Below, one piece after another: positions 1-8,047 of a stretch of DNA of 18,432 nucleotides. Source of the stretch: JANQTF01 sp036835375 (GTDB lineage: Bacteria; Bacteroidota; Bacteroidia; J057); the NCBI GenBank assembly GCA_036835375.1, contig DAITMB010000102.1, positions 1-18,432 of the forward strand. Direction: 5' to 3'. The position numbers and the translations under genes were made by a program. The first letter of the stretch is position 1. Every line of letters begins with the position of its first letter. The notes under the pieces were generated by a model. The model saw only the letters and a program-made list of their open reading frames with translations. It did no database searches and was not told the origin of the DNA.

Positions 1-75
1 TAATTACGGAGCCTCCCGTAGATCGTTGGACCAATCCCATGTAGCGAAAGCAGTGCCAAGCGCTTGACCCCAAGA

Positions 76-1836
76 TCACACCACTTCCCCCAGTTGTACT
101 CGCCAGAGTCCGGCGTAGATTCCGCCTGCTATCAGCAGGGATTCATGACTGCCCGACTCGGCCATTTGGCCGTCCTTGAGCACGATGATGCGATCGGCTT
201 GGCGAATGGTGGAAAGTCGGTGAGCGATGATGAGTGCGGTGCGGCCCGACACGAGGCGATGGAGGTTTTCCTGAATAGCTTTCTCCGTTTCAGAATCCAC
301 CGAAGAAGTGGCCTCGTCCAGGATCAGGATCGGCGCATCTTTGAGCAAGGCGCGCGCCAGAGAAAGCCGCTGTCGCTGCCCGCCCGAGAGACGAATGCCA
401 CGCTCTCCGACGATGGTCTGGTAACCCAAAGGTAAACCCTGGACGAATTCGTCCAGCTGCGCTTCCTTCGCCACGCGCTCCACATCGGCCATCGTCCAGA
501 TCGGGACACCATAGGCAATGTTTTCCGCGATGTTACCATGAAACAAGTAAGTCTCCTGGCTCACAAGGGCGATTTGCTTGCGCAGCACATCCAAATCCCA
601 TTGCTGAAGTGGCTGTCCATCCAGCCTCAGCTCCCCAACTTGCGGATCATAGAGTCGGAGAAGAAGTTTGATGAGGGTCGTTTTCCCGGCGCCTGTGGGC
701 CCAGCAATCCCAATGGTCTCCCCCGCCTCAATCTCGAGGGTAAGGTCCCGGAGAATGAGCTGATCTTCCTGATAGCCAAAGGAGACCGATGACAATTCGA
801 GCTTCCCGATGGCACGACTCGGCGCATAGCTGCCTTGGCGCTCGCGCAGGGGGTTGGGGCTGTCCATCAACCCAAACACCCGGCGGGCACTCGCCCGCGC
901 TCGCTCGTATTCGTCAAAAATCACCCCCAGACGCGTCATAGGCCACAAAAGCCGCTGAATCATCATGCCAAAAAACGTGAGTCCTCCCAAAGTGAGTCCC
1001 GCCTCGCCCCGTATGTACCAGAAGCTGCCCAGCAGCATACAGCCCGCGAATCCCAAGGCGATGAAGAGGCGAATCACCGGCACGTAGGCGGCGTTGAGTT
1101 GAATGGCGGAGAGGTTGGACTGTCGATAGGCTTCAGAAGATTGCGCTACCCTGGATTTTTCATATGCTTCAGCAGAAAAGCTTTTGATAACCATGATCCC
1201 AGAGAGGTTGTTCTCCAAGCGGCTAGCCAGATCTCCCACAGCTTCACGCATCCGGGCGTAGCGAGGTGCAATGAGCCGCTGGTAAAAAAAGGATCCTATG
1301 ATGATGAATGGAATGGCGGAAATCCCCACGATGGCCAGCCAGGGCGAGACGGCAAAGAGACTCAGCGAAGCAAAAATCACCAAGACTCCTAGTTGGAGCA
1401 AGTCGTTGAAGCCGGTATTGAGAAATCGCTCCAGTTGGTTGATGTCGTCGTTGAGCATCGACATGAGATTGCCCGTGCGGCTGCGCTCAAAGAAGGCAAT
1501 TTCCCGGTGCTGAAGATGGTCATAAGCCTCCACCCGAAGATCGTGCTGCACGCGCTGCGCGAGCCGCTTAAAGTCCAATTGGTACCACCATTCGAAGAGG
1601 CTTTCCAACGCGAAGATCACCAAAATGCCCAAGGAAAGAAGGACCGCCCCTTGCCACACGTCCTCAATTCCGAGCCAGTTTCCCATCCAGGCTGGTGCTT
1701 TGCCATCGAGATTGTCGATGATCCACCCGACCAAAAAGGGGGGCATCAGGTCCAAGACCTTGTTTAGGAGAGATGAGCCCGAACCGCGCAACAACTGCGA
1801 TCGGAAAGGAATCAGAAAGGAAAATAATCGACGCAT
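76..1836 (-). CDS. ABC exporter, fused permease and ATPase (MsbA/MdlB-like)
   Basis: A 586-residue half-transporter that should homodimerise in the inner membrane and use ATP to export a lipid, peptide or drug. The first 320 residues hold the exporter-type membrane domain, with hydrophobic spans near 20-42, 62-82, 145-185 and 255-295. The nucleotide-binding domain follows at about 345-586 and is complete: Walker A GPTGAGKTT (379-387), Q-loop Q427, signature LSGGQ (483-487), Walker B ending D507-E508, D-loop near 511-515 and switch histidine H539. Length and domain order are those of the MsbA/LmrA family. The ATG at 1836 gives a normal basic N-terminus (MRRLFSF). It reads in the same direction as the glycosyltransferase upstream, with a gap of about 135 bp, so co-transcription is possible but not shown. 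The substrate cannot be read from the sequence; a lipid A flippase role is only one option. Confidence 0.95.
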   Translation of the reverse strand: MRRLFSFLIPFRSQLLRGSGSSLLNKVLDLMPPFLVGWIIDNLDGKAPAWMGNWLGIEDVWQGAVLLSLGILVIFALESLFEWWYQLDFKRLAQRVQHDLRVEAYDHLQHREIAFFERSRTGNLMSMLNDDINQLERFLNTGFNDLLQLGVLVIFASLSLFAVSPWLAIVGISAIPFIIIGSFFYQRLIAPRYARMREAVGDLASRLENNLSGIMVIKSFSAEAYEKSRVAQSSEAYRQSNLSAIQLNAAYVPVIRLFIALGFAGCMLLGSFWYIRGEAGLTLGGLTFFGMMIQRLLWPMTRLGVIFDEYERARASARRVFGLMDSPNPLRERQGSYAPSRAIGKLELSSVSFGYQEDQLILRDLTLEIEAGETIGIAGPTGAGKTTLIKLLLRLYDPQVGELRLDGQPLQQWDLDVLRKQIALVSQETYLFHGNIAENIAYGVPIWTMADVERVAKEAQLDEFVQGLPLGYQTIVGERGIRLSGGQRQRLSLARALLKDAPILILDEATSSVDSETEKAIQENLHRLVSGRTALIIAHRLSTIRQADRIIVLKDGQMAESGSHESLLIAGGIYAGLWRVQLGEVV

Positions 1837-1971
1837 GAAGAATGGATTGGGAGGAAGAATTTCCTTGCGTGATGGTATTTCATTTATTCAAGACGAGAGC
1901 CTGGGGCAACAAAACGGTTCGTTCCTTGCGGTATTTTTGAAAAAAATACTTGACCCAAAACTTGACTAAGC

Positions 1972-3396
1972 TCATGGCTGACCCTGGTAGATTTCGCAAT
2001 GAGAGATCCCGATTTCGTATTGCCAAATGAGGGTACTGGGATCAAGTGGTGCGCCCCCCCAAGGTACGCCAGGGTGGATATTCGCAACAAAACGTACCTT
2101 GGCCGAAGGAATGACCGTCGCATGAAAAGGAATTTCAGTCTCGACAAAGCCAAATCTGGGATCCTGAAGAGCTGAGTACAGAGGGAAGTTCGCATAGATC
2201 GTGTCTCCCTTCATGGCATGGGCGCTCAGGTAGTGGCAAGCTTCCTTTTGCACTTGAAGAATTTGCCGATAGCTAATGTCCACATCGTGGCGAAACTCCT
2301 TTCCCTCCTGGTGCATCAAATACACTGTAGGAATCGCCCACAAGATCCATCTTGGGATAAACCTTTGCCAGCCAGGAAAGCGGAGGGGAACTGTCACGAG
2401 GGCGGCACCGATGCCCATCGCAAAGAGCGGAAACAGCATGAGCAGATAGCGGTCCATGTAAAAATTGAACAGGGTAAATCCTCCGATCCCAAAGAAAAAA
2501 ATCCCTGTCAAGCGAAACCAGGGGGAAATGAGCCCCCATTGAATCCCTTCGGGCCGAAGCGCCCACCACAAGGCTGCCAAGAGCAAGCCTACAAGCAACG
2601 CCCATCGGCCCTGATGCCAAAATAAAAAGTCAGCAAAGGTTTCGGCTTTGACGATGACTTCGGCAAGCGAAAAACTGATGAACTGGGTGTGAAACGGAAA
2701 GAAAAACCACCCATTTTGCCAGCGCTGCAAGACGAGAAATCCAGCAAAAACCAGCAAAGGACTGAGCGCAAGCACACTCCGACGCAAGGTATATCGTTCG
2801 GGGGGAAGGGCAGCGAAAAGCGCACAGGCAAGCGGCAACACCAGCGCGGATTCCTTGGTCAGCACAGCCAGAGAAGCAAAGGTCAGATACATTGCCCAAG
2901 ATTGGCGATGAAATCCATACAACGCCCACAGAATCAACCCTGCGAGTAACATTTCGGGGAGAAGCAAATGGGCCTGAGCAAAGATGGCGGGCGTGGCCAA
3001 GAGACACAAGGCAGCAAGGGCAGCAGGCCATTCGCCAAATAATTTTCGGGTCATCCACCACGTGCTGCCCATGACCCAAAAGCTGATGAGCACCGCGACA
3101 AGGTGCAATTTTAAGAGTGAAAACCCCAGAAGCTGGCTCATGGTGGCATGAAGCGCATAGAAAAACAGCGGGTGACCGCGAGAAAGCTCCGGCGGCAAAT
3201 CGCTGGGCATCAACCCAATCCCATGATCGACCATGTACAAGACACCCGGCCCATACACTCCCAATTCATCCCAGAAAAAAGGAAGGGAAAGGTCGCCCCA
3301 TTTCGCCAATACCCACCACAAGGTCGCAGACAGGACCAGCATCGTAGGCAGGATTGTAGAAAAGAGGGATCCAGGAATGTTCCGAAACGCTTGCAT
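1972..3396 (-). CDS. GT-C fold membrane glycosyltransferase (ArnT/PMT, GT39/GT83-like)
   Basis: A 474-residue polytopic membrane protein. Family knowledge says such enzymes transfer a sugar from a polyprenyl-phosphate donor to a lipid or protein on the outer face of the inner membrane. The GT-C hallmarks visible are an acidic pair in the first extracytoplasmic loop (FWDE, D43-E44), a loop motif GHPLFFY (74-80) in the place of the usual HPP motif, TKES at 180-183 after several hydrophobic helices, and MDRYLL near 314-319, a common turn in ArnT-like proteins. About ten hydrophobic segments run to about residue 365. A soluble C-terminal part of about 110 residues follows and should lie outside the cytoplasm. 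ATG at 3396 is followed directly by a first membrane span. No other polysaccharide genes lie nearby, so the acceptor is unknown. Assignment to the superfamily is firm; to GT39 or GT83 it is inferred. Confidence 0.82.
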   Translation of the reverse strand: MQAFRNIPGSLFSTILPTMLVLSATLWWVLAKWGDLSLPFFWDELGVYGPGVLYMVDHGIGLMPSDLPPELSRGHPLFFYALHATMSQLLGFSLLKLHLVAVLISFWVMGSTWWMTRKLFGEWPAALAALCLLATPAIFAQAHLLLPEMLLAGLILWALYGFHRQSWAMYLTFASLAVLTKESALVLPLACALFAALPPERYTLRRSVLALSPLLVFAGFLVLQRWQNGWFFFPFHTQFISFSLAEVIVKAETFADFLFWHQGRWALLVGLLLAALWWALRPEGIQWGLISPWFRLTGIFFFGIGGFTLFNFYMDRYLLMLFPLFAMGIGAALVTVPLRFPGWQRFIPRWILWAIPTVYLMHQEGKEFRHDVDISYRQILQVQKEACHYLSAHAMKGDTIYANFPLYSALQDPRFGFVETEIPFHATVIPSAKVRFVANIHPGVPWGGAPLDPSTLIWQYEIGISHCEIYQGQP

Positions 3397-3556
3397 GCCG
3401 TAAATCTACACCAACTTTTTTCATTGCCGAACGCTACTCCTGTTCTTCAAAAGCTCTATCTAGCGCTGGACAACGGATATAGCTCCTTCGCTCTAGGGTA
3501 TTTGTCCCGCGAAAGACAGTACCGATTCCTTCTCTGGCATGAGAAAAGATAGTCCC

Positions 3557-3564
3557 TATATTTG
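3557..3564 (+). promoter_or_regulatory. Bacteroidota -7 promoter element (TATATTTG)
   Basis: Exact match to the TAnnTTTG consensus of the Bacteroidota primary sigma factor. It ends only six bases before the ATG of the TonB receptor at 3571, so transcription would begin at or within a few bases of the start codon. No clear TTG element is seen 19-21 bp upstream, so the call rests on the -7 match and position alone. Confidence 0.5.
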
Positions 3565-3570
3565 CTCCTC

Positions 3571-6090
3571 ATGAGACAACACGTTCCCGCAACCCTGTCT
3601 TGCTTTGTCCTGTTTCTGCTCAGCCAAGCTGCCTGGGCACAGCCCGGTGTGCTGAATGGAAGAGTGGTGGATCCCGCGAATCAACCCATTGGTGAGGTAA
3701 GGATCACAGTTCAGGAGACGGGGGCGCAGACCAGAACAGCGGAAGACGGTACCTATGCAATCACCTTGCCTTCCGGAGCAGTCTATCGCGTGGTCTTTGT
3801 GCATGTAGGCCATCAGTCCTCCACGCTTGAAATTCGCATTGAGCCGGGCCGAAGCTATGAACGCATCATCAAGTTGCTGCCCTTGCAAAGTGGTACTGTA
3901 GAAATTGTCGGGGAAAAGGATCCTACCAGTATTGATGATCGGGAAACCATGCTGGTGAATCCCATCTCGATGGAGCAGAGCATGGAGATACCAGTGCCCG
4001 CAGCGAGTGTGGAGCAACTCGTGAAATTGCAGCCCGGCGTAGCGACCAACAGTGAGTTCAGCTCGCAGTATCAAGTCCGGGGCGGGAATTTTGATGAAAA
4101 TCTCGTGTATGTCAATGGGATTGAGATCTATCGGCCCTTCCTTGCCCGGTCGGGGCAGCAAGAAGGATTGGGATTCAGCAATGCTGCGATGGCGCAAGGG
4201 CTCAAATTCAGCACTGGGGGCTTTGGGGCGCAGTATGGCGACAAGATGTCCTCCGTACTGGACATCACCTATCGACAACCCCGAAGTTTTCGAGCAACAG
4301 GTGAAGTAGGCTTTCTCACCACCAATCTTCATGTGGAAGGCACTTCCCGTAACAAAGCCGACCCCGATGAGCCTGGCAAATTCACCTATCTGATGGGAGC
4401 GCGGCGTTTTTCAATGGCATACTTGCTCAATAGTTTGGAAACCCGCGGGGATTATCGTCCGCTTTTCTTGGATTATCAGGGGATGTTCACCTACACGCCA
4501 GTGACGCGACCGGAGGCACCCCGCTACCGAGAGCGCCGAAATGGTAGCATTGATACGATTTACGCCTCCCCTACCCCACTCAAATTTACTGCATTTGTTA
4601 CCACCAGCCGCAATCGCTACCTCTTCGAGCCGTCTGGCCAGGAGACTACGTTTGGCACGATTCAGCAAGCTTTCCGTCTTCGGGTAGCCTTTGAAGGGCG
4701 TGAAGTCAGTGCCTATACGACCACCCTGGGTGCCCTCATGCTGGAGCACCAGCCCTCTACGCGCCTCAAAATCGACTACGTGCTCACGGCTTTCAACACG
4801 CAAGAATCAGAGCGGTTTGATGTGGAAGGCGGATATTTGCTGGGGCAGGTCAACACAAGCTTTGGCTCCGATGAGTTCAACGAAGCGGAATTTGACCTTG
4901 GCATTGGGACGCAATTCCGCCACGCTCGAAATTTTCTTCGCTCTAATGTCCTCAGCGCGCAAGTCAAGGGGCGCTGGCTCTCGGACAATGATGCGACGCA
5001 TCGCTTGCACTTTGGTGCCAAAATTCAGTACCAAACGATTGAAGACGATCTCAAAGAATATTCCCTGCTGGATTCGGCGGGCTACTTGGTGGATTCGCTG
5101 GGCAAATTTGGCCGGGATGAATACATTCGGGGGCAAATTAGCCTCAATAGCTTTCAGTACAGCGCCTACCTCCAGCATGAATGGATTCTCAATGGCGCCC
5201 TGTCGCTGCACAGCGGTGTGCGGGGTCTGTATTATGACTTGATTGATTCATGGAGTTTCAGCCCACGCGTCCAACTGCTATGGAAAGTCTCAGAAGAGGA
5301 CGACGGAGAGACAAAGCTTCGTATTCGCCTGGCGTCGGGACTGTATTACCAGCCACCATTTTACCGCGAATTTCGGCGATTCGATGGCACGGTGAACCTG
5401 GAGGTGAAACCGCAGCGAAGCATCCACTTCATTGCAGGGATGGATTACCGCTTCTTCGCATGGGGACGGCCCTTTCGACTGTTTACGGAGGCGTATTACA
5501 AGGATTTGGCCCAGCTCATCCCCTTCGAAGTGCAAAATGTGCGCGTGCGATACTATCCAGATGAAGTCGCAGATGGATTTGCTTATGGCCTCGATGCGCG
5601 TATCAATGGTGAATTTATCAAAGGGGTGGACTCCTGGGTGAGCGTGGGACTGCTCAAGACGATGGAAAACATTCAGGGCAGCGAGCAGGGATTTGTGCCT
5701 CGCCCGACTGATCAGCGGTTCACCTTTTCGATGTATTTTCAGGATGAATTGCCGATCAATCCGACGTACAAGGTCCACATGACCTACGTGTATGGAAGCG
5801 GCATGAGATATGGCCCCCCTTCAAACCTTGATTTGCGCACCTTCGCGGGATTTCCACCCTATCACCGGGTGGACATTGGTTTCAGCAAGCTTGTCACGAT
5901 GTTGCCAGCGAGTTATCAAAAAATTGGACTCGAATCCCTCTGGGCGACCTTAGAAATCTTCAATTTGCTTCAGCGGGAAAATACAGTCTCCTACGTCTGG
6001 GTGAAAGATTTGCAGAATAATACCTTCGCCGTAAATAACTATCTGTCAGCCCGTTTGCTCAACCTACGAGTAATAGTCAAATTCAAGTAG
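3571..6090 (+). CDS. TonB-dependent outer-membrane receptor with N-terminal CarboxypepD_reg-like domain
   Basis: An 839-residue outer-membrane gated channel that should import a bound ligand using TonB/ExbBD energy. Residues 1-23 are a signal peptide ending AWA. An Ig-like carboxypeptidase-regulatory domain follows (about 26-105, with GRVVD and the AEDGTY turn), then a plug domain (about 125-235, including QVRGGNFDENLVYVNG and a GGFGAQYGDKMSSVLD stretch) and a 22-strand-type barrel rich in aromatic residues to the C-terminus. The ATG at 3571 was chosen over a TTG nine bases upstream because it starts the signal peptide cleanly. It lacks the roughly 1000-residue length of SusC proteins and no SusD gene is adjacent, so it is more likely a siderophore, cobalamin, metal or peptide receptor than a glycan one. 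The ligand is unknown. It is divergent from the glycosyltransferase gene. Confidence 0.93.
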   Translation: MRQHVPATLSCFVLFLLSQAAWAQPGVLNGRVVDPANQPIGEVRITVQETGAQTRTAEDGTYAITLPSGAVYRVVFVHVGHQSSTLEIRIEPGRSYERIIKLLPLQSGTVEIVGEKDPTSIDDRETMLVNPISMEQSMEIPVPAASVEQLVKLQPGVATNSEFSSQYQVRGGNFDENLVYVNGIEIYRPFLARSGQQEGLGFSNAAMAQGLKFSTGGFGAQYGDKMSSVLDITYRQPRSFRATGEVGFLTTNLHVEGTSRNKADPDEPGKFTYLMGARRFSMAYLLNSLETRGDYRPLFLDYQGMFTYTPVTRPEAPRYRERRNGSIDTIYASPTPLKFTAFVTTSRNRYLFEPSGQETTFGTIQQAFRLRVAFEGREVSAYTTTLGALMLEHQPSTRLKIDYVLTAFNTQESERFDVEGGYLLGQVNTSFGSDEFNEAEFDLGIGTQFRHARNFLRSNVLSAQVKGRWLSDNDATHRLHFGAKIQYQTIEDDLKEYSLLDSAGYLVDSLGKFGRDEYIRGQISLNSFQYSAYLQHEWILNGALSLHSGVRGLYYDLIDSWSFSPRVQLLWKVSEEDDGETKLRIRLASGLYYQPPFYREFRRFDGTVNLEVKPQRSIHFIAGMDYRFFAWGRPFRLFTEAYYKDLAQLIPFEVQNVRVRYYPDEVADGFAYGLDARINGEFIKGVDSWVSVGLLKTMENIQGSEQGFVPRPTDQRFTFSMYFQDELPINPTYKVHMTYVYGSGMRYGPPSNLDLRTFAGFPPYHRVDIGFSKLVTMLPASYQKIGLESLWATLEIFNLLQRENTVSYVWVKDLQNNTFAVNNYLSARLLNLRVIVKFK

Positions 6091-6244
6091 TTTCTTCCCA
6101 CTGATAAAAGATTGTCGCCTTCTTCCCTTCAGCCGTTCTTTCTTCCGTAAGATTTCACCCCAGCTATCCTCGCCAATATAGAATTTCTCCCGTAATTTCA
6201 ACGAACAATACTGTTGGTTCCTCCACTGCCCATCTCCTTACTGC

Positions 6245-6673
6245 ATGAAACTCCTGCTAATTGAAGACAATGTTGCTGACGTAGCCCTGATGGAAGCAGT
6301 GCTCGAAGAAGTAGAAATTGCTCAACCCATTGAACTGAAAGTCGTCAAAGACGGCGAGTCTGCCATGTTGACCTTTGAGCGTCTTTCCAGAGAGTCTGCT
6401 TCCTCTCACCCGGATTTAATATTGCTGGATTACAATTTGCCGCGCATCAATGGCCTCGAAATTTTGAAAAAATTGAAGCACTCTCCAGTGCTCCGCTCCA
6501 TTCCCGTGGTCGTATTTTCGACCTCCTCCTCCAGGGATGACATTGACAATTGCTATCGGGAATATGCCAATTGCTTCATTACCAAGCCTGTGGATTTTGA
6601 CGAATTCATCCACATCATTCGCTCCACAGTCACCTTCTGGTCGATCGCTGCACAGCAGCACTACGCCGCATAG
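6245..6673 (+). CDS. Single-domain response regulator (CheY/Rcp1-like receiver)
   Basis: A 142-residue protein consisting only of a receiver domain, expected to accept a phosphoryl group from a histidine kinase and signal by protein contact rather than DNA binding. The acidic pocket E7-D8, phospho-acceptor D62 (LLDYNLP), switch S92/T93 and K114 (TKP) are all present. The IEDN start, the longer loop after the first helix and the LDYNLPR motif resemble the Rcp1 group, which pairs with phytochrome-type or hybrid kinases. No kinase or output gene lies in the window, so it is an orphan here. The ATG at 6245 starts directly with the first beta strand (MKLLLIED). It lies 154 bp downstream of the TonB receptor in a pyrimidine-rich gap. 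A weak -7-like sequence TACTGTTG (6209-6216, one mismatch) precedes it. Confidence 0.93.
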   Translation: MKLLLIEDNVADVALMEAVLEEVEIAQPIELKVVKDGESAMLTFERLSRESASSHPDLILLDYNLPRINGLEILKKLKHSPVLRSIPVVVFSTSSSRDDIDNCYREYANCFITKPVDFDEFIHIIRSTVTFWSIAAQQHYAA

Positions 6674-6721
6674 GGCTTGAACAGATTGAGCAACCGCGCT
6701 CATCACCGAAATTTTGCACGC

Positions 6722-6769
6722 AAAAAAATATCCTCCCCCCAGATCGCTCGTGCTATCTGGGGGGAGGAT
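6722..6769 (-). terminator. Strong intrinsic terminator, mainly for the transaldolase gene
   Basis: Arms at 6730-6744 and 6755-6769 form a perfect 15-bp stem around a 10-base loop, with six consecutive G:C pairs in the middle. On the minus strand the stem is followed within two bases by a run of seven T (A-run 6722-6728), the classic intrinsic terminator layout. It begins 17 bp beyond the transaldolase stop codon. On the plus strand only a short TTT follows, so termination of the response-regulator transcript from the other side is possible but weaker. Confidence 0.9.
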
Positions 6770-6786
6770 TTGGATTGGGGGTGGCA

Positions 6787-7440
6787 CTAGGCCCGCTGCG
6801 CGTTTTTCTTGTGATCGGCAAGAAATGTAGCGAGACCGCTGTCGGTGAGTGGGTGCTTAATCATGCCTTCGATGACTTTGAAAGGCATCGTTGCAACGTC
6901 AGCTCCGGCTCTGGCACAGGCAAGCAAATGCTGGTTGTGACGTACTGACGCGGCCAGGATCTCCGTCGAGAATCCATAGTTATCGAAGATGAGCCGAATG
7001 TCGTCGATGAGCTCCATGCCGTCGTGGCCGATGTCGTCGAGCCGACCGATGAATGGAGAGACATACTTGGCACCTGCTTTGGCAGCGACCAAGGCTTGAA
7101 TGGGGCTAAAAATCAACGTACAATTGATTTTGATCCCTTCGGAGGCTAAGGCGCGGATGGCTTTCACCCCGTCCTTGATCATGGGAACCTTCACGGTGAT
7201 GTTGTCGTGAATTTTCACCAGCTCCAAGCCTTCGCGGATGATGCCATCCACGTCGGTAGAGATGACTTCGGCTGATACATCGCCATCGACCATTTCGCAA
7301 ATAACGCGATAGTGCTCGGTGACATTGGTGACGCCTTCTTTGGCCATCAAAGAAGGATTGGTCGTGACGCCGTCGAGAACGCCCATGGCAGCGGCTTCGC
7401 GGATTTCGTCGAGATTGGCAGTGTCAATGAAGAATTTCAT
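6787..7440 (-). CDS. tal: Transaldolase, short FSA/TalC/MipB type
   Basis: A 217-residue cytoplasmic class I aldolase-fold enzyme of the non-oxidative pentose phosphate pathway, moving a dihydroxyacetone unit between sugar phosphates. Visible landmarks are D6 in FIDTANL, TTNPS (26-30), the Schiff-base lysine K84 in ITVKVPM, SPF-GR-DD (128-136) and a full C-terminal helix. Residues matching the E. coli fructose-6-phosphate aldolase positions Q59 and Y131 are here E58 and F130, the state typical of true transaldolases, so transaldolase is preferred over aldolase (inference from remembered E. coli sequence). The reading frame stays open upstream to 7590, but the ATG at 7440 starts exactly at the conserved MKFFIDTAN beginning and gives the family length. 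No pentose-phosphate neighbours are present, and a strong terminator follows. Confidence 0.94.
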   Translation of the reverse strand: MKFFIDTANLDEIREAAAMGVLDGVTTNPSLMAKEGVTNVTEHYRVICEMVDGDVSAEVISTDVDGIIREGLELVKIHDNITVKVPMIKDGVKAIRALASEGIKINCTLIFSPIQALVAAKAGAKYVSPFIGRLDDIGHDGMELIDDIRLIFDNYGFSTEILAASVRHNQHLLACARAGADVATMPFKVIEGMIKHPLTDSGLATFLADHKKNAQRA

Positions 7441-8047
7441 GAAAAAATGATAGGTGGGTACAGGGTCGTTAAAAAAATGGGAAGTAAGACGATAATGGTA
7501 AAAAGGACTCCTCAGGTGAAATCTCTCGCCAAGAGGACCGAAACGCATCCAAGCGTCGAGGACAAGTGTAAGAAAAGTCGAGGAAAACAAAGTATAACAT
7601 TTGTTTCAATTTCCTCTGCCAAGCACTCTCTGGTAGATTTCACAACAATAAATTCCGCAACATTCAAAATCGCTATCCCACTGCGCACAATGATTTCATA
7701 CGGCGCTCCAAAGGTGAACATTGCCTTCGAAAATTTCCAGTACCCGAGGCCATTTGGTAGGGAAAAAGTCCCTCCCGGTAAGAAAATCTCCTCAAGTAGT
7801 CAAATATTCGTGAATGGTGCGAAATTTGTTAAGCCTACACGGAACAAAAAGTCCGCTATGCGACTCCGCCAATTTGACACTCGAAAATAGCCGAAAATAG
7901 CCGACGCAACGAAGGAAAGGAATGTGTATTTCCATTCATTGTTCGTCTCAGAAAGCACAATCAATCGGGGAGCGGTCGCGCATATGCGGAAGTAGTCATT
8001 CACCTGAACAGAAAATAACTAACTTAGCGGAGTTAGAACTCATCTAC
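7441..8047. other. AT-rich intergenic region between divergent genes
   Basis: About 600 bp with no convincing gene. Short open frames exist on both strands, but none has a recognisable motif, and the longest runs antisense into the transaldolase gene. The stretch is richer in A+T than both neighbours. It should hold the divergent promoters of the transaldolase and the coiled-coil protein; the best candidate for the latter is TAACTTAG (8020-8027, one mismatch to TAnnTTTG), 20 bp before its ATG. A 10-bp direct repeat lies at 7882-7901. No tRNA or recognisable structured RNA was seen. Confidence 0.6.
7882..7904. repeat. 10-bp tandem repeat (CGAAAATAGC, 2.3 copies)
   Basis: The unit CGAAAATAGC occurs twice head to tail (7882-7891 and 7892-7901), and CGA begins a third. 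It lies about 145 bp upstream of the coiled-coil protein start. It may be a regulator site or simple replication slippage; nothing in the sequence decides between these. Confidence 0.6.

Noticed and set aside
1..75. Possible gene end or terminator at the left edge
   Set aside because: Only a 5-bp stem (near 4-17) is visible and no coding signal; too short to judge.
64..1767. Several plus-strand open frames of 70-185 codons
   Set aside because: All lie antisense to the intact ABC exporter gene, whose motifs are complete; they have no recognisable domains.
1940..1958. AT-rich inverted repeat (GTATTTTT...AAAAATAC) after the glycosyltransferase gene
   Set aside because: The stem is almost all A:T with a three-base loop, so it is too weak to call a terminator.
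7312..7890. Plus-strand open frame of 192 codons
   Set aside because: Its first part is antisense to the transaldolase gene, and the rest lies in AT-rich spacer with no motif or start signal.
7800..8003. Minus-strand open frame of 67 codons with some hydrophobic residues
   Set aside because: No membrane-span pattern, no promoter and no relatives recognised; compatible with chance in AT-rich sequence.
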